From NCBI GenBank assembly GCA_964459845.1, contig CAYWOC010000003.1, positions 1 to 64,000 of the forward strand: DNA of 64,000 nt, given 5' to 3'. Positions 1 through 8,215 of this stretch are shown here, one piece after another. Each line of letters opens with the position of its first letter. Position 1 is the stretch's first letter. Under the pieces are notes generated by a model that saw only the letters and a list, made by a program, of their open reading frames with translations, did not search any database and was not told the DNA's origin. A program made the position numbers and the translations under genes. This DNA comes from CALZFJ01 sp964459845. GTDB taxonomy: Bacteria; Bacteroidota; Bacteroidia; Bacteroidales; Muribaculaceae.

Positions 1-3
1 TTG

Positions 4-36
4 CAAAGGTACTACATTTTTCCTTTACCCGCCAAA
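4..36 (-). promoter_or_regulatory. Leftward promoter leaving the window
   Basis: On the minus strand TTTG (36-33) is followed after 21 nt by TACCTTTG (11-4), matching the Bacteroidetes -33/-7 pattern. It would drive a gene or tRNA left of base 1. The rest of 1-375 is AT-rich, lies downstream of the M23 peptidase gene, and shows no convincing gene. Confidence 0.55.
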
Positions 37-375
37 TATTTTTTCATCTTTTTTTTCATCTTTTTTTCGCGCTTTTCATCAATCCGCTGCCTGTCACCGC
101 GTTACGGAAGAAAAAATTTTCAGTTTTTTTATGCTCTAAAACATGGTTATCCGGCACATGTCCGGAGAGAGCGCAAATTTAACCCCGAATTTTAACAGAT
201 TTTTGCACTCTATGGACGGCATTTCCGCACATCTTCCCGCTCCTTACGCACCCGGCAACACTGAAATCCTCCCAATTCACAACAAAAACATCATGCCCAC
301 CCACCGCAACACTCATAAAAAATGGCCACGCAATTGTGCGCAGCCATTTAATATTCATAATTTATAAGCAACAGC

Positions 376-1356
376 TTATTTCACTTTCAAAACTTTGCCA
401 GCTCGAATAGTTGCATCCTTAGAAATACCATTAATCTTACAAAGCTGCGATACAGTCATACCATGACGAGCAGCAATCTTTCCAAGATTATCACCCTTGC
501 GAATCTTATATGTAGCATTAGAACCGCTGCGGCTATAGCGACCTCTACCAGCTTTATATCGGCTATTATTCTTAACCGAACTCAAACCAGCATATATGCG
601 CGATGCAGGCACATAAGCCGGAGCATCTTCATAAGTGCGTTTAGAGAACGCATATTCGTGATGGCGCACTCGCTGATTCTCAAAATCGAAGATTGCACAC
701 GGATTTATCGCATAGCCCATAAATCGCGTCTCGAAGTGCAAGTGCGGTCCAGTGCTACGCCCCGTGTTGCCAGCAAGAGCTATAGGCGTACCTGCTTTCA
801 CATTCTCATCGGGATGCACCAAAAACTTAGACAAGTGACCATATACAGTCTCAAGCCCATTGTTATGACGAACTATCACATAAAATCCATATCCACCTCG
901 TTCATACTTAGTCAAACGCACTTTTCCATCGAATGCGGCACGAATCGTATCACCGACATGAGCTCTCAAATCCACGCCCTTATGCATACGTCTGAACCTC
1001 GGGCGGTATCCATAAGGAGATGTGATAATACCCCCACAAGGCATCACATAATCGCTCACATCAATAGTTGCCCGATCAGGCACAATGGCATTTTTATACG
1101 AGTTCACCAAACCACTTTCCCAACCTTCAGTATAGATATCTGACTCTGGCTCACATTCTTCATACAACTGGTTAGCATATTCTTGAGTTTCCTCAAGGCG
1201 GATTTGATCTTGGATATGACTTTGACGAGCCAAAAGCTGGTCGTGGCGGTTGGAGTAGCTTGATACCGACTGCAAATTCTGCGCTTCAAGCACAGTACTC
1301 GACAGAAACAATGCCAAGGAACTTAAGCCTAAACCTATAAATTTACTAAATCTCAT
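376..1356 (-). CDS. Secreted M23 metallopeptidase with C-terminal LysM domain
   Basis: The 326-residue protein begins with a signal peptide (residues 1-25, hydrophobic core LGLSSLALFL). A lysostaphin-type M23 domain spans about 105-220: HKGVDL supplies H125 and D129, and HLHFE supplies H205 and H207, so all zinc ligands of an active endopeptidase are present. A LysM peptidoglycan-binding domain occupies about 282-325. Family knowledge predicts cleavage of peptide cross-bridges in periplasmic peptidoglycan during growth or division. The gene follows ndk on the same strand after 20 nt, so the two are probably co-transcribed. The peptide bond cut cannot be told from sequence. Confidence 0.9.
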   Translation of the reverse strand: MRFSKFIGLGLSSLALFLSSTVLEAQNLQSVSSYSNRHDQLLARQSHIQDQIRLEETQEYANQLYEECEPESDIYTEGWESGLVNSYKNAIVPDRATIDVSDYVMPCGGIITSPYGYRPRFRRMHKGVDLRAHVGDTIRAAFDGKVRLTKYERGGYGFYVIVRHNNGLETVYGHLSKFLVHPDENVKAGTPIALAGNTGRSTGPHLHFETRFMGYAINPCAIFDFENQRVRHHEYAFSKRTYEDAPAYVPASRIYAGLSSVKNNSRYKAGRGRYSRSGSNATYKIRKGDNLGKIAARHGMTVSQLCKINGISKDATIRAGKVLKVK

Positions 1357-1376
1357 TCTTAATTATTGATTTTAAA

Positions 1377-1838
1377 TCACACTTCATCCGAAGCATACAA
1401 ATAATTGAAACTTGTAGGAGTGTAATCAAATATCTCTTCTGCAGCAAAGAATCTGTCAAGTTCAATCTTAGCATTCTCCACAGAGTCAGATGCATGAACA
1501 ATATTCTCTTGCCCACTCATACTATAATCGCCTCTGATTGTACCAGGAGCAGCATTTCTGCCATTCGTCACGCCCGTCATCGCTCTCACGACTTGGACTG
1601 CGTCTTTACCTTTGACGCACATGACAACAACAGGAGTAGCCATCATCGAAGCCTTAATCCGAGGGAAGAAAGGACGGTCAATGAGATGAGCATAGTGTTC
1701 ATCGAGCAATTGATCGTTTAATTGGATCATCTTCATACCTGCAATAATCAAACCCTTTCGCTCAAAACGATTGATTATTTCTCCCATTATTCCTCGACCT
1801 ACAGCCGAAGGCTTCAAAATCACTAATGTCTGTTCCAC
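1377..1838 (-). CDS. ndk: Nucleoside diphosphate kinase
   Basis: The 153-residue cytoplasmic enzyme moves the gamma-phosphate from ATP to nucleoside diphosphates through a phospho-histidine. The phosphate-site motif LKPSAV (K9) and the catalytic histidine H115 in NIVHASDS are present, and the length is normal for the family. The start codon is GTG; translation of GTG-GAA-CAG-ACA reproduces the conserved N-terminus. A minus-strand TAACTTTG about 30 nt upstream is a possible -7 box. The M23 peptidase gene follows after 20 nt. The 259-nt gap to recG holds only a weak hairpin near 1930-1945. Confidence 0.96.
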   Translation of the reverse strand: MEQTLVILKPSAVGRGIMGEIINRFERKGLIIAGMKMIQLNDQLLDEHYAHLIDRPFFPRIKASMMATPVVVMCVKGKDAVQVVRAMTGVTNGRNAAPGTIRGDYSMSGQENIVHASDSVENAKIELDRFFAAEEIFDYTPTSFNYLYASDEV

Positions 1839-2097
1839 TTGTTAAAAAGTTTTTATGGTTACACTTCTGAAATCCAAAGTTATAGTTTTTTGTTTAGAAA
1901 AAGAAATTTTCCGTGTTTAATTTTTCTAAACGCCTTGTAAAGGCAAGGAGAACCAGCCCCTTAATAAACTGTATATCAATACTATGCACAAGAAATATGT
2001 TTTTCAACACATTTTGCTATTTTATGCTAATTTGTCTGAGGCTTCTTCACATTTAGTCAGTTAAAAAATTGATTCATTAACATTTTTGTCAATTTCT

Positions 2098-4188
2098 TCA
2101 ACTTATCAAACTCCAATTAATCTGCCTATGATACAAGAACCTAAGATGCTCCAAAAGAATTTGATTCTGCGGATGCGAAAGTGTAGGATCTGCCTCTATA
2201 ATACGTGAAGCAAGGTCACGAGCTTGCTGCAAAATCGGTCCATCTTTAGCCACATTAGCTATACGCAGGTTGAATGCAATGCCACTCTGCTGCGTTCCTT
2301 CCATATCGCCAGGTCCCCGTAACTTCAAATCCTCTTCAGCGACCACAAATCCGTCGGTCGTCTGCGTCATCACCTCAAGTCTATGACGAGTTTCCCGAGC
2401 AATTTTCTCATTCGACATCAATATGCAGAACGACTGATCGGCACCACGCCCAACTCTGCCACGTAACTGGTGCAACTGCGACAAGCCAAATCGCTCCGCA
2501 TTCTCAATCACCATCACCGAAGCATTTGGCACATTTACTCCAACCTCGATAACAGTTGTAGCAACCATTATTTGAGCCTTATTCTCGGCAAATAATTTCA
2601 TTTGATAGTCTTTCTCTGAAGGCTTCATCTTTCCATGTACCATACATACACGATAATCGGGGAACGTCTCCTTGATTATCTCAAAGCCCTCTTCAAGATT
2701 ACGCAAATCAAGCTTCTCGTTTTCCTGAATAAGCGGATATACAATATAGATCTGACGACCCTGTTTCAACTGCTCGCCCACAAATCGCATCACCGACATC
2801 CTATTGTTGTCATATCTCAACACAGTCTGCACAGGTTTTCTGCCCGGCGGCAATTCATCAATAACCGACACATCCAAGTCGCCATACACCGTCATCGCAA
2901 GAGTGCGAGGGATAGGTGTCGCAGTCATAACAAGCACATGCGGAGGCGTAGTGTTTTTATGCCACATCTTTGCACGCTGCGCAACGCCAAACCTATGCTG
3001 CTCATCAATTACCACAAGCCCAAGATTAGCAAAATTCACGGTATCCTCAATCACAGCATGTGTTCCTATCAGTATCTTCACATCTCCATCTTCAAGACCT
3101 GCATGAATCAGCTCCCTCTCCTTCTTTCTTGTAGAACCAGTAAGCAGTTCAACCCTTACCCCTATCTTTCCAGCAAGATCGCTTATCGTCGCATAATGCT
3201 GCGCCGCAAGTATTTCAGTCGGAGCCATCATGCACGCTTGATAACCATTGTCAAGTGCAAGCAACATAACCATAAGGGCAACCAATGTCTTTCCACTACC
3301 GACATCACCCTGAAGCAAACGGTTCATCTGCCTTCCGCTTCCCATATCGGTCCGAATCTCTTTTATCACGCGCTTTTGCGCTTCAGTCAACGGGAATGGC
3401 AACACATAATTATAGAAATCATTAAAATATTTCCCCACATGCGAGAAGCGGAATCCCGCAATATTCATATTTCGCGTCTTGGTGTATTTCAAGATATTCA
3501 GTTGCAAATAAAACAGCTCCTCAAACTTTAGCCTATACTGAGCCTGCTGCAATTTCTCTACCGTTTCTGGAAGATGCACATTCTCCAACGCATCACGTAT
3601 TGGCATGAGGTTCATGCTCTGTGTGATGTATTGCGGCAGAGTTTCAGCCACTTGCTTTAGCGATGAGATTAGGTTAAGCTCAAGCTGCTGGATTGTGCGC
3701 GAAGTAAAAGATCGGTTGCGCAATGTCTCGGTTATGTTATACACACCGCGGAACCCCTGCAACATAGCTCCCGGCTTATACACTTCAATCTCGGGATGCG
3801 ATATGCTGTATCTGTAATTAAATTGCGCTGGCTTCCCGAATATCACATATTCCACACCAGTGTGGTACATTTCCCGCATCTGCTTCACCCTGTTGAACCA
3901 CACGACATCAATCGTGCCAGTTCCATCAGAAAACAATGCATTAAGCCGTCGCCGTGCGCCCTCACCATGTTCCGAAAACGACACGAACCTGCCTTTAAGC
4001 TGAATATATGGCATCTCGCCCGATATTTCACCTATCCTGTGTATTTTGCTTTTGTCTATATATCTGAACGGGAAATAATATAACAGGTCATAATAAGAAT
4101 GAATGTCGAGCTGCCTCGCAAGCAGTTCGGCTCGCTTAGGGCCAACACCATGCAGATATTTCACATCCAATTTAGCGAGTTCTTCCAT
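2098..4188 (-). CDS. recG: ATP-dependent DNA helicase RecG
   Basis: The 696-residue monomeric helicase remodels stalled replication forks and branch-migrates Holliday junctions. An N-terminal helix-hairpin-helix-like segment (YLHGVGPKRA, about 11-20) and an OB-fold wedge domain precede the helicase lobes. Walker A GDVGSGKT is at 294-301, the Walker B box DEQH at 395-398, and the motif MTATPIPRTLA begins near 421. The length is full. Its start lies inside the end of ispD (17-bp overlap), so translation is probably coupled. Confidence 0.97.
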   Translation of the reverse strand: MEELAKLDVKYLHGVGPKRAELLARQLDIHSYYDLLYYFPFRYIDKSKIHRIGEISGEMPYIQLKGRFVSFSEHGEGARRRLNALFSDGTGTIDVVWFNRVKQMREMYHTGVEYVIFGKPAQFNYRYSISHPEIEVYKPGAMLQGFRGVYNITETLRNRSFTSRTIQQLELNLISSLKQVAETLPQYITQSMNLMPIRDALENVHLPETVEKLQQAQYRLKFEELFYLQLNILKYTKTRNMNIAGFRFSHVGKYFNDFYNYVLPFPLTEAQKRVIKEIRTDMGSGRQMNRLLQGDVGSGKTLVALMVMLLALDNGYQACMMAPTEILAAQHYATISDLAGKIGVRVELLTGSTRKKERELIHAGLEDGDVKILIGTHAVIEDTVNFANLGLVVIDEQHRFGVAQRAKMWHKNTTPPHVLVMTATPIPRTLAMTVYGDLDVSVIDELPPGRKPVQTVLRYDNNRMSVMRFVGEQLKQGRQIYIVYPLIQENEKLDLRNLEEGFEIIKETFPDYRVCMVHGKMKPSEKDYQMKLFAENKAQIMVATTVIEVGVNVPNASVMVIENAERFGLSQLHQLRGRVGRGADQSFCILMSNEKIARETRHRLEVMTQTTDGFVVAEEDLKLRGPGDMEGTQQSGIAFNLRIANVAKDGPILQQARDLASRIIEADPTLSHPQNQILLEHLRFLYHRQINWSLIS

Positions 4189-4852
4189 ACTTCAGCAAAT
4201 TCTCAGCTATAGCAATGTCATTAGGATGAGTAATCTTTATATTATTCACATCACCATCGATTAAACATATATTATACCCAGCAGCATCATACACCGACGC
4301 ATCATCGGTAAAACTTGAAGAAAATTCCACACAATAGGCTTTCTTCAATGCCACAGCATCAAAAGCCTGCGGGGTCTGCACTGCCACAAGTTCATCGCGC
4401 CTGATAGCACACGATGTTCCATCAGGATTGATATGGCGTATGGAGTCGGAGACTTTCACCACAGGCACTGCACTGCCATTCTTTGCAGCACATGCGAAAG
4501 CCTCGTCAATCACACTATTAGGCACAAGTGGACGGACACCATCATGCACAGCCACCACATCACCTTCAGCAGCATCTATGGCAGCAAGGGCATTCTTCAC
4601 CGACGCAAAACGGCTATCGCCACCCGGCACCATTTCGTGCTCCACCCCAAAAGCATATTCTTTACACAGCTCTTGCCAATATTCCTGCTGCGACGATGGC
4701 AAAACGAGCACTATCCTCGCTCCGCACTCTGCAAAATGATTCATGGTGTGCATAAGCACTGGCATCCCAGCCATTGGCAAAAACTGCTTGGGTATTGCCG
4801 AGCCGAATCTTGAACCAGACCCTCCAGCTACTATAACTGCATATTTCTTCAT
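4172..4852 (-). CDS. ispD: 2-C-methyl-D-erythritol 4-phosphate cytidylyltransferase
   Basis: The 226-residue enzyme of the MEP isoprenoid pathway joins CTP and methylerythritol 4-phosphate. The nucleotide-binding signature AGGSGSRFG (9-17) and K22 lie at the N-terminus; VHDGVRPLV and VQTPQAFD are the other conserved blocks. It is the first gene of an ispD-recG pair (17-bp overlap). The promoter at 5023-5055 lies about 170 nt upstream, with a strong hairpin between it and the gene, so expression could be attenuated. Confidence 0.96.
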   Translation of the reverse strand: MKKYAVIVAGGSGSRFGSAIPKQFLPMAGMPVLMHTMNHFAECGARIVLVLPSSQQEYWQELCKEYAFGVEHEMVPGGDSRFASVKNALAAIDAAEGDVVAVHDGVRPLVPNSVIDEAFACAAKNGSAVPVVKVSDSIRHINPDGTSCAIRRDELVAVQTPQAFDAVALKKAYCVEFSSSFTDDASVYDAAGYNICLIDGDVNNIKITHPNDIAIAENLLKYGRTR

Positions 4853-4932
4853 ATTCTATGTAGTAATCCCTATTCTTTATGACATTTGTTTCTCAATCAC
4901 AAAATAAATAAAAGTTTGCGCCATAAAAAAAT

Positions 4933-4965
4933 AAAAAGGAACTTTTCTGCAAAGTTCCTTTTTTT
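4933..4965 (-). terminator. Perfect 13-bp hairpin terminator upstream of ispD
   Basis: Arms 4933-4945 and 4951-4963 are perfectly complementary around a 5-nt loop (TCTGC). T runs follow on both strands, so it should work in either direction. On the minus strand it lies about 80 nt after a strong promoter and about 80 nt before ispD. Confidence 0.8.
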
Positions 4966-5016
4966 GGTCTTCAATAGGTATAATTCTTTTAAGGTAAAAA
5001 AGATTGTTTTAGGTTT
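4933..5016 (-). ncRNA. Candidate small RNA or ispD leader
   Basis: This minus-strand stretch starts about 7 nt after a consensus promoter (5023-5055) and ends at the hairpin terminator. That would give a transcript of about 85 nt. No convincing ORF lies inside. It may be a free small RNA or an attenuated 5' leader of ispD-recG; sequence alone cannot decide. The rest of 4853-5367 is very AT-rich and shows nothing I can name. Confidence 0.4.
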
Positions 5017-5022
5017 ATGCCA

Positions 5023-5055
5023 CAAAGATAGTTTGTTATTTTGAATCTTGTCAAA
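5023..5055 (-). promoter_or_regulatory. Promoter upstream of the ispD leader
   Basis: TTTG (5055-5052), 21 nt, then TATCTTTG (5030-5023) on the minus strand: a near-perfect Bacteroidetes sigma-A type promoter. Confidence 0.65.
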
Positions 5056-5367
5056 TTTATTTATATGTTTTACAACTATATTTTTGCTACACAAGTGTCC
5101 CCATAGAAACAGCACAACACACAACACGCTATAGACAAACGCATTAAGCACTTCAAGCATTCACCAAAACGCAAGTGTTAAAAATTTTAAAAATCATATT
5201 ATTCCCTTACTTCTTTTGAATTTTCAATCATTCTCCTGCACAACAATAAAGAAATTGCCAAAATTTTAGCGCACACTTATCAAACTTTCCAACTTTGAAA
5301 GCTTCTTTCACACAAAAACAAAGAGCAATTATAGCAAATTGCAATTAGCTAATTTTAGCACAAAAAA

Positions 5368-6141
5368 TTATTCCATAAATCGTTTCAAAGTGAAAGTCTC
5401 TCCATCAAAAACTCCATACGAATCCAGATTTATCCAGTCGCCAAGCACTATCATTCGCGCGTTCACCCCGACCTTTTCATCCACAAGCTGGTGAAGATGA
5501 CCATACACAAAGTAGTCTATATCTTGATGAATCTGCGCATATTCCTTAGTGAACTTGAAAACACTCTCAGCAGCCGACTGCGATGGGGCAAGATTCACAG
5601 AATGCGACTTGCGGCTGCGATGCGACCACCCATGGGCAAACGGAATGGTCCAGCGAGGATGTATTGCCGCAAACAAAATCTGGCAAAACCTATTTCTGAA
5701 CAAGCTGCGTATAAAGGCAAATGAACGGCTATGCCGCCCCACTCCATCACCGTGAGCGAGGTAAAAGCGTTTTCCCATAATATCTTTCACTTGGCTGCCG
5801 TCAATCACATCAATGCCAAGCTCATCAGGCAAATAATCAAAAATCCATATATCATGATTACCTATGAACCAATGAATCTTTATCCCGGCATCACTCAGTT
5901 CGGCTATTTTACCGAAAAATCTCACAAAGCCACGAGGCACCACATAGCGGTATTCATACCAATAATCCAAAATATCGCCAAGCAGGTATATCTCAGCAGC
6001 ATCACGCTTCACCTTGTCAAGCCAGTGCACCACTCTGCGCTCCTTTTCATGGCAATCGGCAAAGTAACTCGCGCCAAGATGCAAATCAGAAATAAAATAT
6101 ATCTTCTTTCTAATATTAGCCTCCACTTTTTCCTCCGGCAA
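5368..6141 (-). CDS. UDP-2,3-diacylglucosamine diphosphatase-like metallophosphoesterase
   Basis: This is a 257-residue calcineurin-type phosphoesterase. The metal-binding blocks appear in order: SDLHLG (18-23), GDILDYW (55-61), GNHD (94-97), HGDG (130-133) and GHLH (214-217). GDILDYW and the overall length match the LpxH-like group that hydrolyses UDP-2,3-diacylglucosamine to lipid X in lipid A synthesis at the inner membrane. The gene follows the SufT-like gene by 19 nt on the same strand. Substrate assignment is by family resemblance and could be another pyrophosphate. Confidence 0.85.
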   Translation of the reverse strand: MPEEKVEANIRKKIYFISDLHLGASYFADCHEKERRVVHWLDKVKRDAAEIYLLGDILDYWYEYRYVVPRGFVRFFGKIAELSDAGIKIHWFIGNHDIWIFDYLPDELGIDVIDGSQVKDIMGKRFYLAHGDGVGRHSRSFAFIRSLFRNRFCQILFAAIHPRWTIPFAHGWSHRSRKSHSVNLAPSQSAAESVFKFTKEYAQIHQDIDYFVYGHLHQLVDEKVGVNARMIVLGDWINLDSYGVFDGETFTLKRFME

Positions 6142-6160
6142 TATAACATTAATCTATTAA

Positions 6161-6481
6161 TTACATAAACCCAAGCTCAAGTTTAGCCTCATCGGTCATC
6201 ATATCCTGATTCCATTCTGGCTCAAACACAAGTTGCACATCCACTGACGTAACGCCATCGATGCTGCCCAATTTCATCTTTATATCCTCCATCAAGAATT
6301 CCGATGCTGGGCAACTCGGGGCAGTAAGCGTCATATCGATTTTCACCGCACCATCGTCTGCCACCTCAATATTATATATCAATCCTAAGCTGTAGATATC
6401 TACAGGAATCTCCGGGTCGAACACAGTTTTCAGCATTTTCACTATGTTCTCCTCTATCTCCAATCTTTTATCCTCATTCAT
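6161..6481 (-). CDS. SufT/MIP18-family iron-sulfur assembly protein (DUF59)
   Basis: The 106-residue protein is essentially one DUF59 domain. VFDPEIPVDIYSLGLIY (about 20-36) and the cysteine block APSCPASEF (C57) are its hallmarks. Relatives help mature iron-sulfur proteins in the cytosol. It precedes the LpxH-like gene by 19 nt. A consensus promoter ends only 4 nt before the ATG, so the mRNA may be leaderless. Confidence 0.88.
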   Translation of the reverse strand: MNEDKRLEIEENIVKMLKTVFDPEIPVDIYSLGLIYNIEVADDGAVKIDMTLTAPSCPASEFLMEDIKMKLGSIDGVTSVDVQLVFEPEWNQDMMTDEAKLELGFM

Positions 6482-6485
6482 AGCG

Positions 6486-6517
6486 CAAAATTACAACATT
6501 CATAAATCTTCCACAAA
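6486..6517 (-). promoter_or_regulatory. Promoter abutting the SufT-like start codon
   Basis: TTTG (6517-6514), 20 nt, then TAATTTTG (6493-6486). Only CGCT separates the -7 box from the ATG at 6481. Transcription normally starts 5-8 nt after the box, which would fall on or next to the start codon. Confidence 0.55.
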
Positions 6518-6685
6518 ATCTGACGTATAAATTTTTCATCAGAGCCATTTTTCTGCAACAAACAATCTTACTGCGAACCTCGATACGCCATTCTTGCCCC
6601 AAAAACACTTGTGTACATGCAGCAGTTGAAGTTGTAATAAATAATATGAGGCTATGGCTGGCAAAGAAAATATTCCTGCTATTAT

Positions 6686-6717
6686 TTTGATGCTTACAGA
6701 AATTTTTCATAAGTTTG
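6686..6717 (+). promoter_or_regulatory. Promoter of the first barrel gene
   Basis: TTTTG (ending 6689), 20 nt, then TAAGTTTG (6710-6717). The start codon at 6760 follows after an AT-rich leader of about 35 nt. Confidence 0.55.
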
Positions 6718-6759
6718 TACCGAAGAAAATTAATGTGTAACTATAAATTTTAAGAATCT

Positions 6760-7398
6760 ATGAAATCAATTAAAAGGACATTAACATTGGCAGTACTTGC
6801 CGTAGTTGCAGTATGTTCAGCTATGCCAGCAGCAGCTCAATTCAAGTTCGGTCTTAAAGCCGGAGTAGCCATAAGCAGCTTGAAATTCAGCACTGGCAAC
6901 GAATTATGGAACAGCGTGACCGATGCCAACAACCGTGCAGGCTTTGTGGGCGGTGCCATGATTGAATTTACAGCACCTGTGATTGGCATAGGAATGGATG
7001 CCTCAGCCCTCTACGTTCACCGCAATGTAGGCACAGAAAAGACCGATGCCCTAAAGCGCGACTATATCGACATTCCTGTGAACCTAAAATATAAGCTCAA
7101 CATTCCAGCCGTAGGCACTTTCATTAAGCCATTCGTAACCACAGGTCCAAGTTTCGCATTCCTCGTAAGCAAGAAGGACGAAGTGGAAATCAACGGCACA
7201 CCAGTAGTCAAGAACAAGTCGGTTGATATTGCATGGAATTTCGGTTTTGGCGTGGAGCTTCTTTCGCACGTCCAAATAGCTGCAAGCTATGGTCTCGGAT
7301 TGACCAACACCCTTGAGACTCTACACCTAAGAGACAGCAAGGAGTCAATCGAAGGGAAAAACCGCTATTGGACCGTCACCGCAGCCTATCTATTCTAA
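6760..7398 (+). CDS. Small outer-membrane beta-barrel protein (porin-family, paralog 1)
   Basis: The 212-residue protein has a signal peptide ending near AAAQ (26-27). Alternating hydrophobic strands follow, and it ends in YLF, the terminal aromatic typical of BAM-inserted barrels. It resembles the porin-family/PorT-like 8-strand barrels common in Bacteroidetes; no specific function is known for such proteins. The next gene is a clear paralog: both share a GxG...MDASALY/GVDASLLY strand, an IPVNLKYK/IPLNLKFK segment and a KNRYW...A(A/Y)(L/M)F end. Each has its own promoter. Confidence 0.85.
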   Translation: MKSIKRTLTLAVLAVVAVCSAMPAAAQFKFGLKAGVAISSLKFSTGNELWNSVTDANNRAGFVGGAMIEFTAPVIGIGMDASALYVHRNVGTEKTDALKRDYIDIPVNLKYKLNIPAVGTFIKPFVTTGPSFAFLVSKKDEVEINGTPVVKNKSVDIAWNFGFGVELLSHVQIAASYGLGLTNTLETLHLRDSKESIEGKNRYWTVTAAYLF

Positions 7399-7476
7399 AA
7401 TATTGTTTATAGAACTTATAAAATCGTCATTTTACGGCAATAACTCATAATGTTACGCACGGAAATGCCGATTTTT

Positions 7477-7508
7477 TTTGTGCCTACCGATAAAATGTAG
7501 TAGCTTTG
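7477..7508 (+). promoter_or_regulatory. Promoter of the second barrel gene
   Basis: TTTG (7477-7480), 20 nt, then TAGCTTTG (7501-7508). The start codon is about 30 nt past the likely start site. Confidence 0.65.
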
Positions 7509-7543
7509 CACTACTAAAACAATTATTATAGGAAAAATACAGA

Positions 7544-8167
7544 ATGAAAAAGATACTTCTTATATTCGCAATTGCTTGCGCAGCAATCTTCGGGGTGAAC
7601 AACAGAGCAAATGCCGAAACCCGTTGGGGTGTTATGGCGGCAGGAAACATCTCCACACTTAAATTCAACCAATCACTGATTTCGGTTGATCAAGTAGCCA
7701 ACTTCAGTCTTGGTGTCACAGGCGAGCTGATGATTCCGGGTATAGGCTTCGGGGTTGATGCCTCGCTTCTCTACACCCAGCTTGGAGCAAAGCTGCATCT
7801 CGGCGAGTTTCCCGTGTGGTCAAATGACGGTTATGCAACACAGCAGACCCATCTCCACTATCTTGAAATCCCATTGAACCTGAAATTCAAATACACGAAC
7901 CTCAATGGTATCGAGAACACTATTGCCCCAATAGCATTTGCCGGACCTACGTTCACCGTACTTATGGGACACAACAATATCGACGCACTGAAATATGCTG
8001 GAGGTGAATTTAGCCTGCATGTGGGCATAGGAGCTGAAATCATCAGAAAAATAAACGTCACCGCAAGCTACAACTGGGGCATGACATACGCCCTTGAAAC
8101 ACGCAAACTCGACCATTACAGTGCGAAAAACAGATATTGGAGAGTGGCAGTAGCCTATATGTTCTGA
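7544..8167 (+). CDS. Small outer-membrane beta-barrel protein (porin-family, paralog 2)
   Basis: The 207-residue protein has a signal peptide (MKKILLIFAIACAAIFG, cleavage near NAE at about 25), barrel strands and a C-terminal AVAYMF. It is a tandem paralog of the gene 145 nt upstream, sharing conserved strands and the KNRYW block, but has diverged in its loops. Function is unknown; an adhesive or structural outer-membrane role is usual for the family. Confidence 0.85.
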   Translation: MKKILLIFAIACAAIFGVNNRANAETRWGVMAAGNISTLKFNQSLISVDQVANFSLGVTGELMIPGIGFGVDASLLYTQLGAKLHLGEFPVWSNDGYATQQTHLHYLEIPLNLKFKYTNLNGIENTIAPIAFAGPTFTVLMGHNNIDALKYAGGEFSLHVGIGAEIIRKINVTASYNWGMTYALETRKLDHYSAKNRYWRVAVAYMF

Positions 8168-8215
8168 TTTATCTTAGCAGCTTCATAATCATCCCCCATT
8201 TATATTGTTTTCAAT

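Noticed and set aside
2635..3531. 298-codon frame antisense to recG
   Set aside because: The recG motifs are all on the other strand; the frame shows only H/R/S-rich shadow sequence.
4897..5160. 87-codon minus-strand frame in the ispD upstream region
   Set aside because: It is very rich in F, L and K from AT-rich DNA, crosses the promoter and the hairpin terminator, and resembles no protein.
6474..6710. 78-codon minus-strand frame between the SufT-like and first barrel genes
   Set aside because: It covers the promoters of both neighbours and its composition is random-looking.
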